Source of the DNA: Lingula anatina
Lineage: Eukaryota > Brachiopoda > Lingulata > Lingulida > Lingulidae
Assembly: GCF_001039355.2 (NCBI RefSeq)
Contig: NW_019773781.1
Location: forward strand, 311,615 to 375,614
Reading direction: 5' to 3'
Length of the DNA stretch: 64,000 nucleotides
Shown here: positions 54,533 through 64,000 of the stretch, one piece after another
Layout: every line of letters starts with the position of its first letter
How positions within the stretch are numbered: the stretch's first letter is position 1
Program-made: the position numbers and the translations under genes
The notes under the pieces: model-generated
The model's input: the letters and a program-made list of their open reading frames with translations, nothing else
Database searches by the model: none
Told to the model about the DNA's origin: nothing

Positions 54533-57350
54533 AGGGTCAAAAATAAATACACATAAAAAAAAATTAAACAAAGAAAACAAGCAATTGGAGAAGTCCCTTT
54601 CTGCCTTCCTCCTTTCTTATAACCCCCCCTTCTCCTCCTCCTCCTCCTCCTCTTACTTCTCTCACCTCACAACTCCATGAAGTATTTGTTACCTCCCACA
54701 CTACCTCCATACTACTGATAACTATTTCACCTAGAAGGATGGGTCTGGTTTTAGTGTCCCTTCTGCTTTGATATTTAGCCAAACTCATTTAACAGTCATA
54801 TATTACCTAAACTCCTTTGATGATGGTCTTTTCCTTTTTGTTCCAAATCTTATTTTCCTTCATCTTATTTTCCTTCAGGTCTCGCTGCATTTCAATATAG
54901 TGTTATTGTAATACATGCTGGCCAATGAAAACAACACAGTTAAAAAATGAAAACAGATAGAAAGGTAATGGATATTTCTCCAAGACAAAAAATAAATATA
55001 ATGGAAATCAATGCAACGCTCCTAAATTTTCTATACCCAAAGCAAACAATCTTAGCTCCTGAAATAAAAAAAAATTCCACAGCTAGTGTCGGATTAACTC
55101 CTACTGTTAAAATGACATAACCAGATTTTCCATACTCTTCACCCTTCCTGTGTTGCTCTTGCCCACATAATATTTCCTAAACACACCCCGAAATAGCTCT
55201 CCTACCAACCATCTAACAACTTTCCATCATTGCTAATTACCCATCAACCAGCTGCTGTTGAAAACGAAAAAAGAAAACAAAACAGACATATATTTTAATT
55301 TACAGACAACATAAAACATCTGTTGCTAACAATAACATTGGCTCTCTCTCTCACCTGTGACCCCAATATGACCTTGACCCCTCTCTTGGAGCCAATGAGG
55401 GCAACCTGCTGCAGCAACAGAACAAAAGCTTTGAAGTCAGCTGGGTAAAAACATGCAGTGACCCTTCCCACAGAGTGAAAAAACTCCCAATTGCCAATTA
55501 GTCTGGGCTGCTACTTTACAACATAATGAAATAAGCTGGAACCTCTTGCTGTTACAACAAAGTCTTGCTGAGAAAACATACAACTACATGGGTGATTTGT
55601 GAGCCCCTTTTTCGCCATAGAATCAGAGACACTAAACCAGCAGTGGTAATTGCAATGAAGCTTCAAGTCAAAGAAAATTTCATTTAGGCTGATTTTTGAA
55701 AACGTGTTACTGTTTGTCTTGAATGAAAACTCCCAAATTGTCTTTTGTATACAGAAACCAGTGGGTAGACACCTCCTGAACAAGTGACTCAAGTCATTAT
55801 CACATATGCTACTGCTTTCACACTACTCTTACAGCTTGGTCTCCTTCATGTATTCCCACTAAAGTTGATAGATATAGGGGCATATGCACCTGTTCCATGA
55901 GTAGAACAAAGGCAGATAGTAATGAACCTACTGCCATATGTGTCTGACAGGATGCAAAGTTAAACAGAGTAAATACCAGAAGGCAGACAGTACAGATATT
56001 GCTTAGCAAAAGTGAGCAAGGTGCACAATAGAACCTTTTCACATGTAGTTTTCCATAACTTAGATACATGTATTAAACTTGACAAATTATTCCAAGTTGA
56101 AGAATAACAGGGAGTTACTTTGCGGTTTAATGAACTTAAATGGTATTGAGCAGGCAAAACCACCTGTGTCTTTTGGAGTTGTCTATTCTTTGCTGATATA
56201 GGCTGAAACTCAGTTAACATTATGTCTCTCTGATTCAAGTAAGGAAATGTATTACAAATCACCCACGTAGTTTTCTCTTTTCCCTGACAATATTATTTTG
56301 AACAAAACTGATTGTTGACATGTTACAAAATACAGTAAGTTTAGAATATAAGTCAGAGATGTGAAACAGGTTCTTGTTGTATCATATATAACTTCCTTTT
56401 TGTCTTGTTGATATCATTCAACCATCAGTCACCACAACCACCACCTAGTATTTCCAAGTCACTTCCAATCTTCAAATCATCTGACATCCACCAAGAAGGT
56501 CACTGAAGGTCACGGCCCTTAGCACGCCACCCACAAGGTCACGACCAAATAAAACAGACATCAAGTAGAACATGGACAGGAAAAACACAACGAACCTGAA
56601 CTAACTGACAGGGCCAGGTGTGAGGAGTAAGAGAATACTGCACTGTCAGTGGTGGAATGGCAGGGACTTCTCCCCACTGGTGCGCCTGACCTTTGAACCG
56701 AGGTCAGTGAAGTCAAATGGCATGCTGGAGGCTATAACATTAACCTACTGTACAATTTCATGATTTTCTTTTATGTGCTTTGAAGCTGACCACAAGGCAG
56801 ACAAAAATAACAGTCCTATTTTTACATTCAAGGCATGTTAATTGTACCTTAAATTGGCATTAGTAGCAAAAATAAAAGATTCTGTTCATTTATTGTTTGA
56901 TATTCTTTATGATTTATCTATCAGAGATGTGCCTATTTATATTTCAAGAAAAAATCTGATCAATGATATTGCAATTGTAGGTCTTTCTTCAACTTTCTAG
57001 AGATGTTTTAAATGTGAGGCCTTTTCAATTTTGACCTTATCTCTGTGTAAAAAGTTTTCATTTCTTGAACAAAATCAAAGAAGATAAACTTTTTTGAAAA
57101 TAAAGAAGAGTTTCAAATTCTATGTTAATTGGCTTAATTAAGCTACAGAGCATGAAATAAAACAATCATTTTAAAAGAATTTTGTTGAACATTCCATACA
57201 GTTGGGTGTTGCTTGTTACATTCAGCAGAGATCACACAGAGGTCAAGAGTTCACTTAAAAGTTTACCCCAGGCACTAGATCAACATTGGGCATGTAGCTT
57301 TAACTGGTCCTGTTCTCACTGGTACTAAATATATATATAAAAAAAAAAAA
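54533..57350. other. Non-coding stretch
   Basis: AT-rich unique sequence. A splice-bounded 54 nt minus-strand open segment at 55355-55408 was considered and not accepted as an exon. Nothing else was recognised. Confidence 0.6.
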
Positions 57351-57601
57351 AGTTTCCCATAAACCAATCGTATAAGGTGGATCGATCTAACTCTGCGGGC
57401 CTTCTCGCAGTGTAATCAGCTTAACTGTCTGACTCGCCCTCTTGAGTAACTAGGGGGTAATTGACTATCACTAAGTACCCCCTAGCTGCTTCAATATGTG
57501 TGCAAGACATTTAAGCCACTTAAGCTGAATGCAATTTAGCGAGAATCCCCAAAGAGTTAGATCGTTCAAGCTGGTACAATGGCTTTAGGGGAATGCTCCC
57601 T
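57351..57601. mobile_element. Fold-back element related to 24309-24568
   Basis: Inverted arms include GATCGATCTAACTCTGCGGG at the left and its diverged complement at the right (AGAGTTAGATCGTTC). The interior AGTGTAATCAGCTTAACTG matches the AGTGCAATCAGCTTAACTG core of the 24.3 kb element. A second palindromic pair (TAGGGGGTA / TACCCCCTA) lies in the middle. No coding frame. Confidence 0.65.
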
Positions 57602-58343
57602 AAGTGTCAAAATTGGCCATAAAACAGCAATTATCCTTCCCATCTCTCTTTCTCTTAGAAAAGTCTTTTAACATTTTGAATTTAACAAGGAATCTCTAAC
57701 TTAAGAATACAAAATGCAATCATCTCACACAGTAACTGACCTGCTGGCAAATCAGTAAGCCACAACTGATTGCAAATTAGTCACTACTTGAACTGTTGAC
57801 CAGCTCCAGTTTTAACTTGGGCCCTATATGAGCTGGGGCCACTTCATCAACCAAGGCGTTTTCACACAGACTGTGTCTAATTTAAGAGGTCAACACTGTA
57901 ATCCCTGATAAAGTGTCAGCTTTCACTTATTTCAAAATATTTACCAGTGCTCTATTTGTGATAGAATAACAGAGGTAATGCTGAAGAATGTGCAATATGC
58001 TGGGCTTATTGGCTTATGCATGCTGGACTGCCCCACTGTGATGTCACCAAGATCGATTCCCCCTCTGGCATTCTATACCTGAACTTGCTGTAAGCTGTTT
58101 AGTCTAGACTTGGGAGTGACTTGTAGTAGTATGGGTGGAAGTTGGCTGTTATATAGGGGTGAAAGATGAGGAGAGGAAGTTTATGGTGGCCTGCCTGTAG
58201 ATTGAAGAAGGGGGGGGGGGGGAGGAAGAGGAGGGAGACAGAAATTCCCTAGAACATTTTCAATTTTCAAAGAATCATTACGTTATCACAGTACATCAAT
58301 ATCTTTATTCATACCAACAAAAACCACTCTTTCAGTGAAAAAA

Positions 58344-58393
58344 ATTACATTCCAAGACAGTAAGGAANTATTACATTCCAAGACAGTGGGGAA
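58344..58393. repeat. 24-bp overlap repeated across a single N
   Basis: ATTACATTCCAAGACAGTAA at 58344 recurs at 58370 (two mismatches over the 24 bp) after the N at 58368. It looks like an unmerged contig overlap. Confidence 0.85.
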
Positions 58394-59693
58394 ATAAACA
58401 ATACTGGCATAGTTAAAATAATTTGCTAGCAATGCTATGAAAATGTCATGGGCATATAAGCATAACCAAAACTTGGTTTTAACCTTCCTTGAACCAAATT
58501 ACCCAGTCATAACTGGAGTGAATGAATCATACATAACTTCTGGCCAGGGACTGTGGTTGCCAATCACATTCCAGTGGTTGTGAACAGGTAGTAACTGGAT
58601 GATATACATCTGGGTGTTGCTAGAGAACTTCCTCTGAACTCAGAACCCTTTCTGCCAGATTACCAGTTTTGGACTTAAATCTACAGAGTCTTGCCCCACT
58701 CAGACCCTGATCTTTCTCACCCCCCCCCCCCCCCCCCTCGCACTCTCTCTTCTACACACGCATGCAAGCATGTATATACAAGACAGACACACGCACAAAC
58801 ATTCACTTTTCAAACGAAGTGATTTCCTCTCATTGCTCTCTTATTTTTTTTATATCCCCAGAGCTGGAGGGCCGATACAACAGTTTTTTTCATTCAACAT
58901 CTCATAACATATACTTTCATGCCCCAGACATCCTCCTGTTCTCTCATAATTCAACAGGTTCCTTTGATCATAAAGTACACCTTCCTCTGGTGTGCTGTCA
59001 GGATCCACAAAAACACATTTGCCTATGCACGCACACACACACGCACATACACACACACACACACATCTGTTTCATAATTCAACAGGTACGTATTTAGCAT
59101 CTTTATATCTCCACCACCATTTCCTTTCATTGTGAAGTAAGACTCCCTTTGGTGCACTGTGGGGATCCATACAAACACACACACAGAACAGGAAGTTTAA
59201 ATAAAGCAGTCAAGTCTCAAAAATAGCAACACGTAGGCTGCAAATGTAGCACGATAAAACAGCATTTCCTATTTCCTCATTAAGCAACAAAAGGCAGCAT
59301 TCAAACTATATCCCAATGATGAAATTCCAATACTTTTTGACACATTAACATATACCCAAGATAAATATAATGCATTAACCATTTCCTTATTACAGATATT
59401 TAAGCAGCTGCAACAATATAATGGGCAATTATATTATAAAAGAATTTGAAAAATGTACCGGTATCTCCATGACTTTGATGCACATCTACCCACACATTTC
59501 TATATTTGCATCAATATTAATAACTACAAAATTATCAGGTTCTGCCAGTATCATATTTACAATCAACAACATCAAGACACTAAGGTAAAATATGCAAACA
59601 CATGAAGTACCAAAACCTTTGCATATGTCAATCCACTGTTTACCCACTAATCCTGCATGGTCGTCTTATGACAAAGACAAGGACACTCTCCCT

Positions 59694-59696
<3 letters not shown>

Positions 59697-59760
<64 letters not shown>
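59697..59760. repeat. (CA)n microsatellite
   Basis: About 31 uninterrupted CA units in non-coding sequence. Confidence 0.95.
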
Positions 59761-59764
<4 letters not shown>

Positions 59765-61149
59765 ATTTTTTATTGCTGCTCTCATACAATAAGCATCGTT
59801 GTTATCAGCAGCACTACAAAGGTTGCATTCTTTCACGACTGTCTCACCATGTTGACCATGTGTGCAAGTGCCAGTCAATGTTTGCCGTACATGTGAGTGC
59901 CAGACACAGGATTCTTTCTTGAGGATTAGATCATAACATTTTTATTAGAACATTCATCAAACAACATGGGATTTTTTAAAAATGCAGTCAGTAAACACAA
60001 TCACTAAGTTTACAATTCACATAAGCACCAATAATAAAATGATATCAATAACAGTATCATTTTCACTGCAGCTTACAAAATTACAAAAAAAATTCAATAT
60101 TGTGCATCAAAAATGCACTCGCTCTAATTTAGTATTTGCAAACAACTCAAAAATATTTGTTTAGTCATCCCAACCATGTGAACCTTGTCATTATCATACA
60201 TGGTTCACATAAATCATTACTGATAAGGCATTTATTATCTCACAGTGGGATACTGATCAAAACAAAAACAAAACTGCCATTTCCCAGTCTGTAGGATTTT
60301 TATGGAGGGAGGGGTGCTTTAATGACATTTTCCAAGGTTATGCTAGGATGGTAGCAAAATTACAATTACAATTTTGAAATATCAAGGAGAGTGGGACAAG
60401 TGCTCCAAAATAAAATCTAAACAGAAAACATGAAATGTGTGGGGCGGTTTACAAGGCATTTCCATTCTGCAGTTTGAACTATAACACTGTGCCCCCCCCC
60501 CCCCCATGTTGAACATGACTTAATCTATGCAGGGTGACACATACCAGTCAAAGCCCAGTCTACAAGGTCACTGCATTGGTGATGTACCTTGAACTATTGG
60601 CAATGGCACAAATATTTTTAATCAATTCAACATTAACAACATTTCCACTACATCTCTTGTCTGGTATGCACAGTGAACAAATTTGCTATCTAAATTGGTG
60701 CAATTTTTTGTATGAGTACTTCCACATGATCATCTGCCCTTCTGCTGAAATTTGCTCATTTTTTAAAACCCTGATTCAGGCATAAAAACTTCAGAAATTA
60801 AACTTATCTCATCAGCTCCCAATATTACACAAATACTCAAGTGTCACATTATTCTTATGATAAAAATTTAATAGTTTTTATAGGTACTTAAATGTTTTAC
60901 TAGGAATAAGACACCATGCCTCAAAGGTAAATAAGTGCACACACGTACGCATGCACACACACACACACACACATGTTAAGCAAAGATGAACCATTTCTCT
61001 ATGCCATATCACCATCTGGCAGTTTGGCAAAGCAGGTCAGACCCATTGCTTGTTCTGGACCACACTTAGTCTGAATGCAGCTTTTGTGAATCATGACAAG
61101 GACTATCCTAGCTACCCTGAGTGTCAGAGCAACGTAAAAGCTAGCTTGT

Positions 61150-61433
61150 TAAATATATACCTTGTGATGGAGTCGCTTTTACTAGCTCTGACGAACAGCG
61201 ACAATCTGAGGGCGTTCTTCTTCAAAATTTTGCCTGGGGCCCTTCCATATTTGGAAGTCACATGTCACAGCTGTGTCAGCCTGGATCCATATTTGGAAGT
61301 CATAAGTCTCGTACGTCACAGGTTTGGCCGCCTGGAGCTGCCTTTCCCGCCTCGCGCTGAAGTTATCTCGTGCAGAGGAGACAAGAAGAAAAGTGCCTGA
61401 CGAAGTTTGAATTGAAAATGTCTTGCAGTCGAA
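61150..61433 (+). promoter_or_regulatory. GC-richer block, possible promoter/first exon (uncertain)
   Basis: Base composition rises and CpG is frequent (CCCGCCTCGCGC, TCGTACGTCAC) against the AT-rich surroundings. A CRE-like TACGTCAC and two copies of CCATATTTGGAAGTCA (61246 and 61287) are present. At the end, ATGTCTTGCAGTCGAAG is followed by a GTCAGTG donor-like site (plus strand). This could be a first exon of a neighbouring plus-strand gene, an FNDC3 upstream element, or a transposon fragment. No protein family was recognised. Confidence 0.2.
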
Positions 61434-62700
61434 GGTCAGTGCCACAATAGAAGCAACATTCTGCTTTAAAAACTGATTTTTGGTGTAGCCATTGCGCAGC
61501 CCTTATAGTGGTATCGGGCATACAGTGTAGCTGTCAAATTTGGCACATGGCAAGCATGTGTATTGCGCACGTGTACATCTCAGGTCTAAATGTTCTTTGA
61601 TAAGCCAAAAAACAAAAACATTGGATATATCTGTTCTGTTCGAAGAATATTATTTATTTTTTCACTTTACATCTTAAATACAGCAAATAAAATTAAATAA
61701 AGCAGAATTAAATCTGTTTTACGTTTCATTTTGGTCTGATGACATTCAACTGCAGATTCACTGCGGAGCAGTTCTATTTGATGGATGGAGGTGTAACATG
61801 GCCGCTGGTCACTAGAGCCGGTATTGTTGATATGGGTTATATATGAAATCAAGATCGAGCTGGCAATACCGGAATCTAGAACCTAGGGTAATCCTAGCTG
61901 GCTCAGTGTCCAAGCTATGCTCACCATCCATCTTGTGATTCAGAAGACTGACCAAAAGACTGACCAGTAGACTTGTCAGTGCCCTATCTAAATTTGTCTG
62001 CAGACTGGTCAATATCCACCCATCAGATCCCACAGCTCTCTCCTCAGCTGTGTAACTATAAGCCTCTGTGGCAAACTGCCTTCAAGAGAATGAAGACTAC
62101 AGCCTTTTTTTTTTGAGGAAAGATTTAATTTTTAGCACCATTTAAACTGTCTGACAGAAAATTAGAGGTTCCTATTGAAAATGGTCTATTATTTTTGGCA
62201 ACGGACACAGGGAATATTCACAACTTGGTTGAAGTCTCCTAAATGTATTTTTCAACAAAATTAGGTAATCATTTAATCTAAGACCTGACAATAAGATTGG
62301 ACCATCAACCAATGATGGCGAGAAAGTTGATTTTAATGAATATTAGCCATAATTGTGCTTAAACAAGCCCATTTTGGACAGGAATTAGGTAAAAGTTGAG
62401 TTGCTTGTAGAACAGATTACAAAGAGAAAGATAATAAGAGGAGTGATACAGGTTTCCTTCTAATCATATCTCTTTATATTTCAATTATCTGATAATGCAA
62501 GTTTGGCTTAATGCCAGTTAAAAAGTAGACCTGACTGAATTGGCCTTTAGCTACACATGAAATGTAGAGTTGTTGAACAACAAAGTCTGTAAACATGAAA
62601 TGAAAAACAAAATAACACTCACATGTAAATCTTTAATCTATATTCCTCATGGCACAGAACAGAACCGTGCAGGGATATGGCTAGGGTAAATCCCATGAAA

Positions 62701-62797
62701 CCAGGGGTTTCCCTATACGATTACTAACTAGGATGTGATTGGGTCAAAACAAAATCCCCTAATATCAGGGAATCCCCTGGATAACATATCACATCCT
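62701..62797. repeat. Two interleaved inverted repeats
   Basis: CCAGGGGTTTCCCT (62701) pairs with AGGGAATCCCCTGG (62767). AGGATGTGAT (62730) pairs with ATCACATCCT (62788). The second pair starts inside the first loop and ends outside it. Confidence 0.7.
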
Positions 62798-63282
62798 TGC
62801 AGACATTCAGTGATAGCAAAGTCAATTTTGAAAATTACCTTTAAAAAAAACCTAGTTATCCCCTCTATGTTGTCAGGATTCATGTGGGTATTTTTAAATA
62901 AATACTTAAAATATCTGAAATATTTTGGAATCTAGATCAATAAGTACTTCTAAACATCATTTTTAAGGCTTTACCAAACAAAAGTAATCATATTAAGACT
63001 TCACTGTTTGATTCAATCTAGTAGAGTTGTAGCCAAATATTTGCAATGCTCTGAATCAGACAATTCAATTTATTCCTAAACTAACATGTTACCTTTATAC
63101 TTATTTTATACCTAAAACTACTTATGTTCCAATTTTAATTTTATAATTATAATATCCAACATTTCTTTTTTGCTTTCAAAAACAATTTCAGTTATTTTAG
63201 GACATAAGACCAAGTATATCAGCAACATGAACTTCTTATTATTGGTAACAATGTAATTCTCAGGTAACCTTCATCTTAAATA

Positions 63283-63283
63283 A

Positions 63284-63339
<56 letters not shown>
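63283..63339. repeat. (CT)n(CA)n microsatellite
   Basis: A short CT tract followed by about 22 CA units. Confidence 0.95.
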
Positions 63340-64000
63340 CCTAGCAAGACTGAGACTTGGATCAAACTGGTTTCTAACGAGAACTTATTTCACAAAATAA
63401 GACCAAATGTGATAGTTACCTTAAAACTTTTCCAAGTGTGTTTCTACTATGCTACAGCTTGGTAAGTTTTTACACTAAACCTCAAGATGGAAAATGAGAC
63501 AGAAACAAGTGGTCCCAGGCCCATGGTCCCTGGGAATTCAGTACAACAGGCAGCTAGCTAGCTAGCTATGTGGTTTCTGAAGTATGTTATCAGTTCCAAG
63601 GGGACTGTTCACAACTGGTCTAACCTAGACAGGATCTAGATTAACAGATAGATCTATCAGCAGACACAGAAATCAAATAAGAACCCTCAACCAATCAAGA
63701 TCTGATTTTTTACTAGTAAACCTCATGTTAATCAACTTGGACACCAGCAGACCTAACATATGGCCTACTCTCAGTCTAAGATGGACTGGCTGTGAACACG
63801 GCTGGGGTGAGTTAAACCAGGGAGGCGTGTCATTTATCTCCATGGTACATCATGCGTATTAGAGATATCAGGTGCTGATATAATGACCAGACACGCCTGT
63901 GGTCAAGTTATACTTCCTGGACATGCAGTGGTTTACTTATATATATTTAACGGTGCATCCATCACTGGTGCATCTGTAACTGGCATAAAGCGTCTGTGCA

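Larger units (their letters stand above)
57602..61149. other. Non-coding stretch with simple repeats
   Basis: Contains a G-run (58210-58222), a short unmerged 24 bp repeat across the N at 58368, a C-run (58720-58738), CA tracts (59031-59064, 59699-59760, 60951-60972) and a C-run (60492-60505). No gene was recognised. Confidence 0.6.
61434..64000. other. Non-coding stretch to window end
   Basis: AT-rich, with an inverted pair CCGGTATTG/CAATACCGG around 61820-61873, the interleaved inverted repeats at 62701-62797, and a CT/CA microsatellite at 63283-63339. No gene was recognised. Confidence 0.55.

Noticed and set aside
53945-54580. 211-codon frame across the N gap
   Set aside because: Most of it is undefined sequence; the ends are low-complexity.
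55355-55408. Splice-bounded 54-nt minus-strand open segment (CTGCAG acceptor, GTGAGAG donor) that could be an upstream FNDC3 exon
   Set aside because: In the phase needed by exon e1 it reads GCPHWLQERGQGHIGVT and lacks the conserved VNPGE / DGxxQCI block of FNDC3; a chance pair of splice-like sites is more likely.
61182-61445. 87-codon minus-strand frame in the GC-rich block
   Set aside because: The internal repeat DFQIW comes from the duplicated CCATATTTGGAAGTCA; no family match and no supported splice sites on that strand.

Overview
The window is nuclear DNA of an animal. It is about 60 percent AT, with long introns, many CA/GT and GA/CT microsatellites, and several short inverted-repeat transposons. 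I recognise one protein-coding gene. It lies on the minus strand and is the fibronectin type III domain-containing protein 3 gene (FNDC3A/FNDC3B family, here called FNDC3). Low protein conservation, very high repeat polymorphism and a TTAA-flanked mobile element ending GGGATAATAACTC fit a marine invertebrate, possibly a mollusc. The sequence alone does not settle the phylum.

FNDC3 layout, in transcript order from high to low coordinate: one Pro/Met-rich N-terminal exon, present twice (25794-25966 and 17405-17577); two further low-complexity or basic N-terminal exons (14024-14174, 10866-11006); an acidic linker exon (9005-9123); then sixteen exons from 8511 down to position 1 encoding eight FN3 domains. 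All 20 exons have GT donors and AG acceptors, and all reading phases agree, giving about 949 codons without a stop. The extreme N-terminus (upstream of 25966), the ninth FN3 domain and the C-terminal membrane anchor are not in view. FNDC3 proteins are tail-anchored ER/Golgi membrane proteins with FN3 arrays.

From 25967 to 64000 I see no supported coding sequence. This is probably the first intron or introns of FNDC3 and/or upstream sequence, with a possible TATA promoter and non-coding first exon near 34886-35037 and a GC-richer block near 61.15-61.43 kb.

Much of the middle of the window is present twice: 16573-24959 is repeated as 24961-33094, and 42397-47394 as 47396-52927. Each pair meets at a single N. 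A 0.73 kb repeat (3488-4221 / 4333-5065) is also split by a single N and a short GC-rich segment, and a 24 bp repeat meets at another single N (58368). A 440 N gap (54055-54494) has the same 37 bp on both sides. The simplest reading is that alternative haplotypes, or unmerged contig overlaps, were laid end to end by the assembler. This is useful: comparing the copies exposes two recent transposon insertions with intact empty sites, a 553 bp element with a TAA target duplication (47838-48390) and a 337 bp element with a TTAA target duplication (22738-23074).

The most interesting local structure is a 79 bp tandem array (9111 to about 9475) that multiplies the complete 3' splice site of one FNDC3 exon about five times. 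I found no new multi-gene system in this window.
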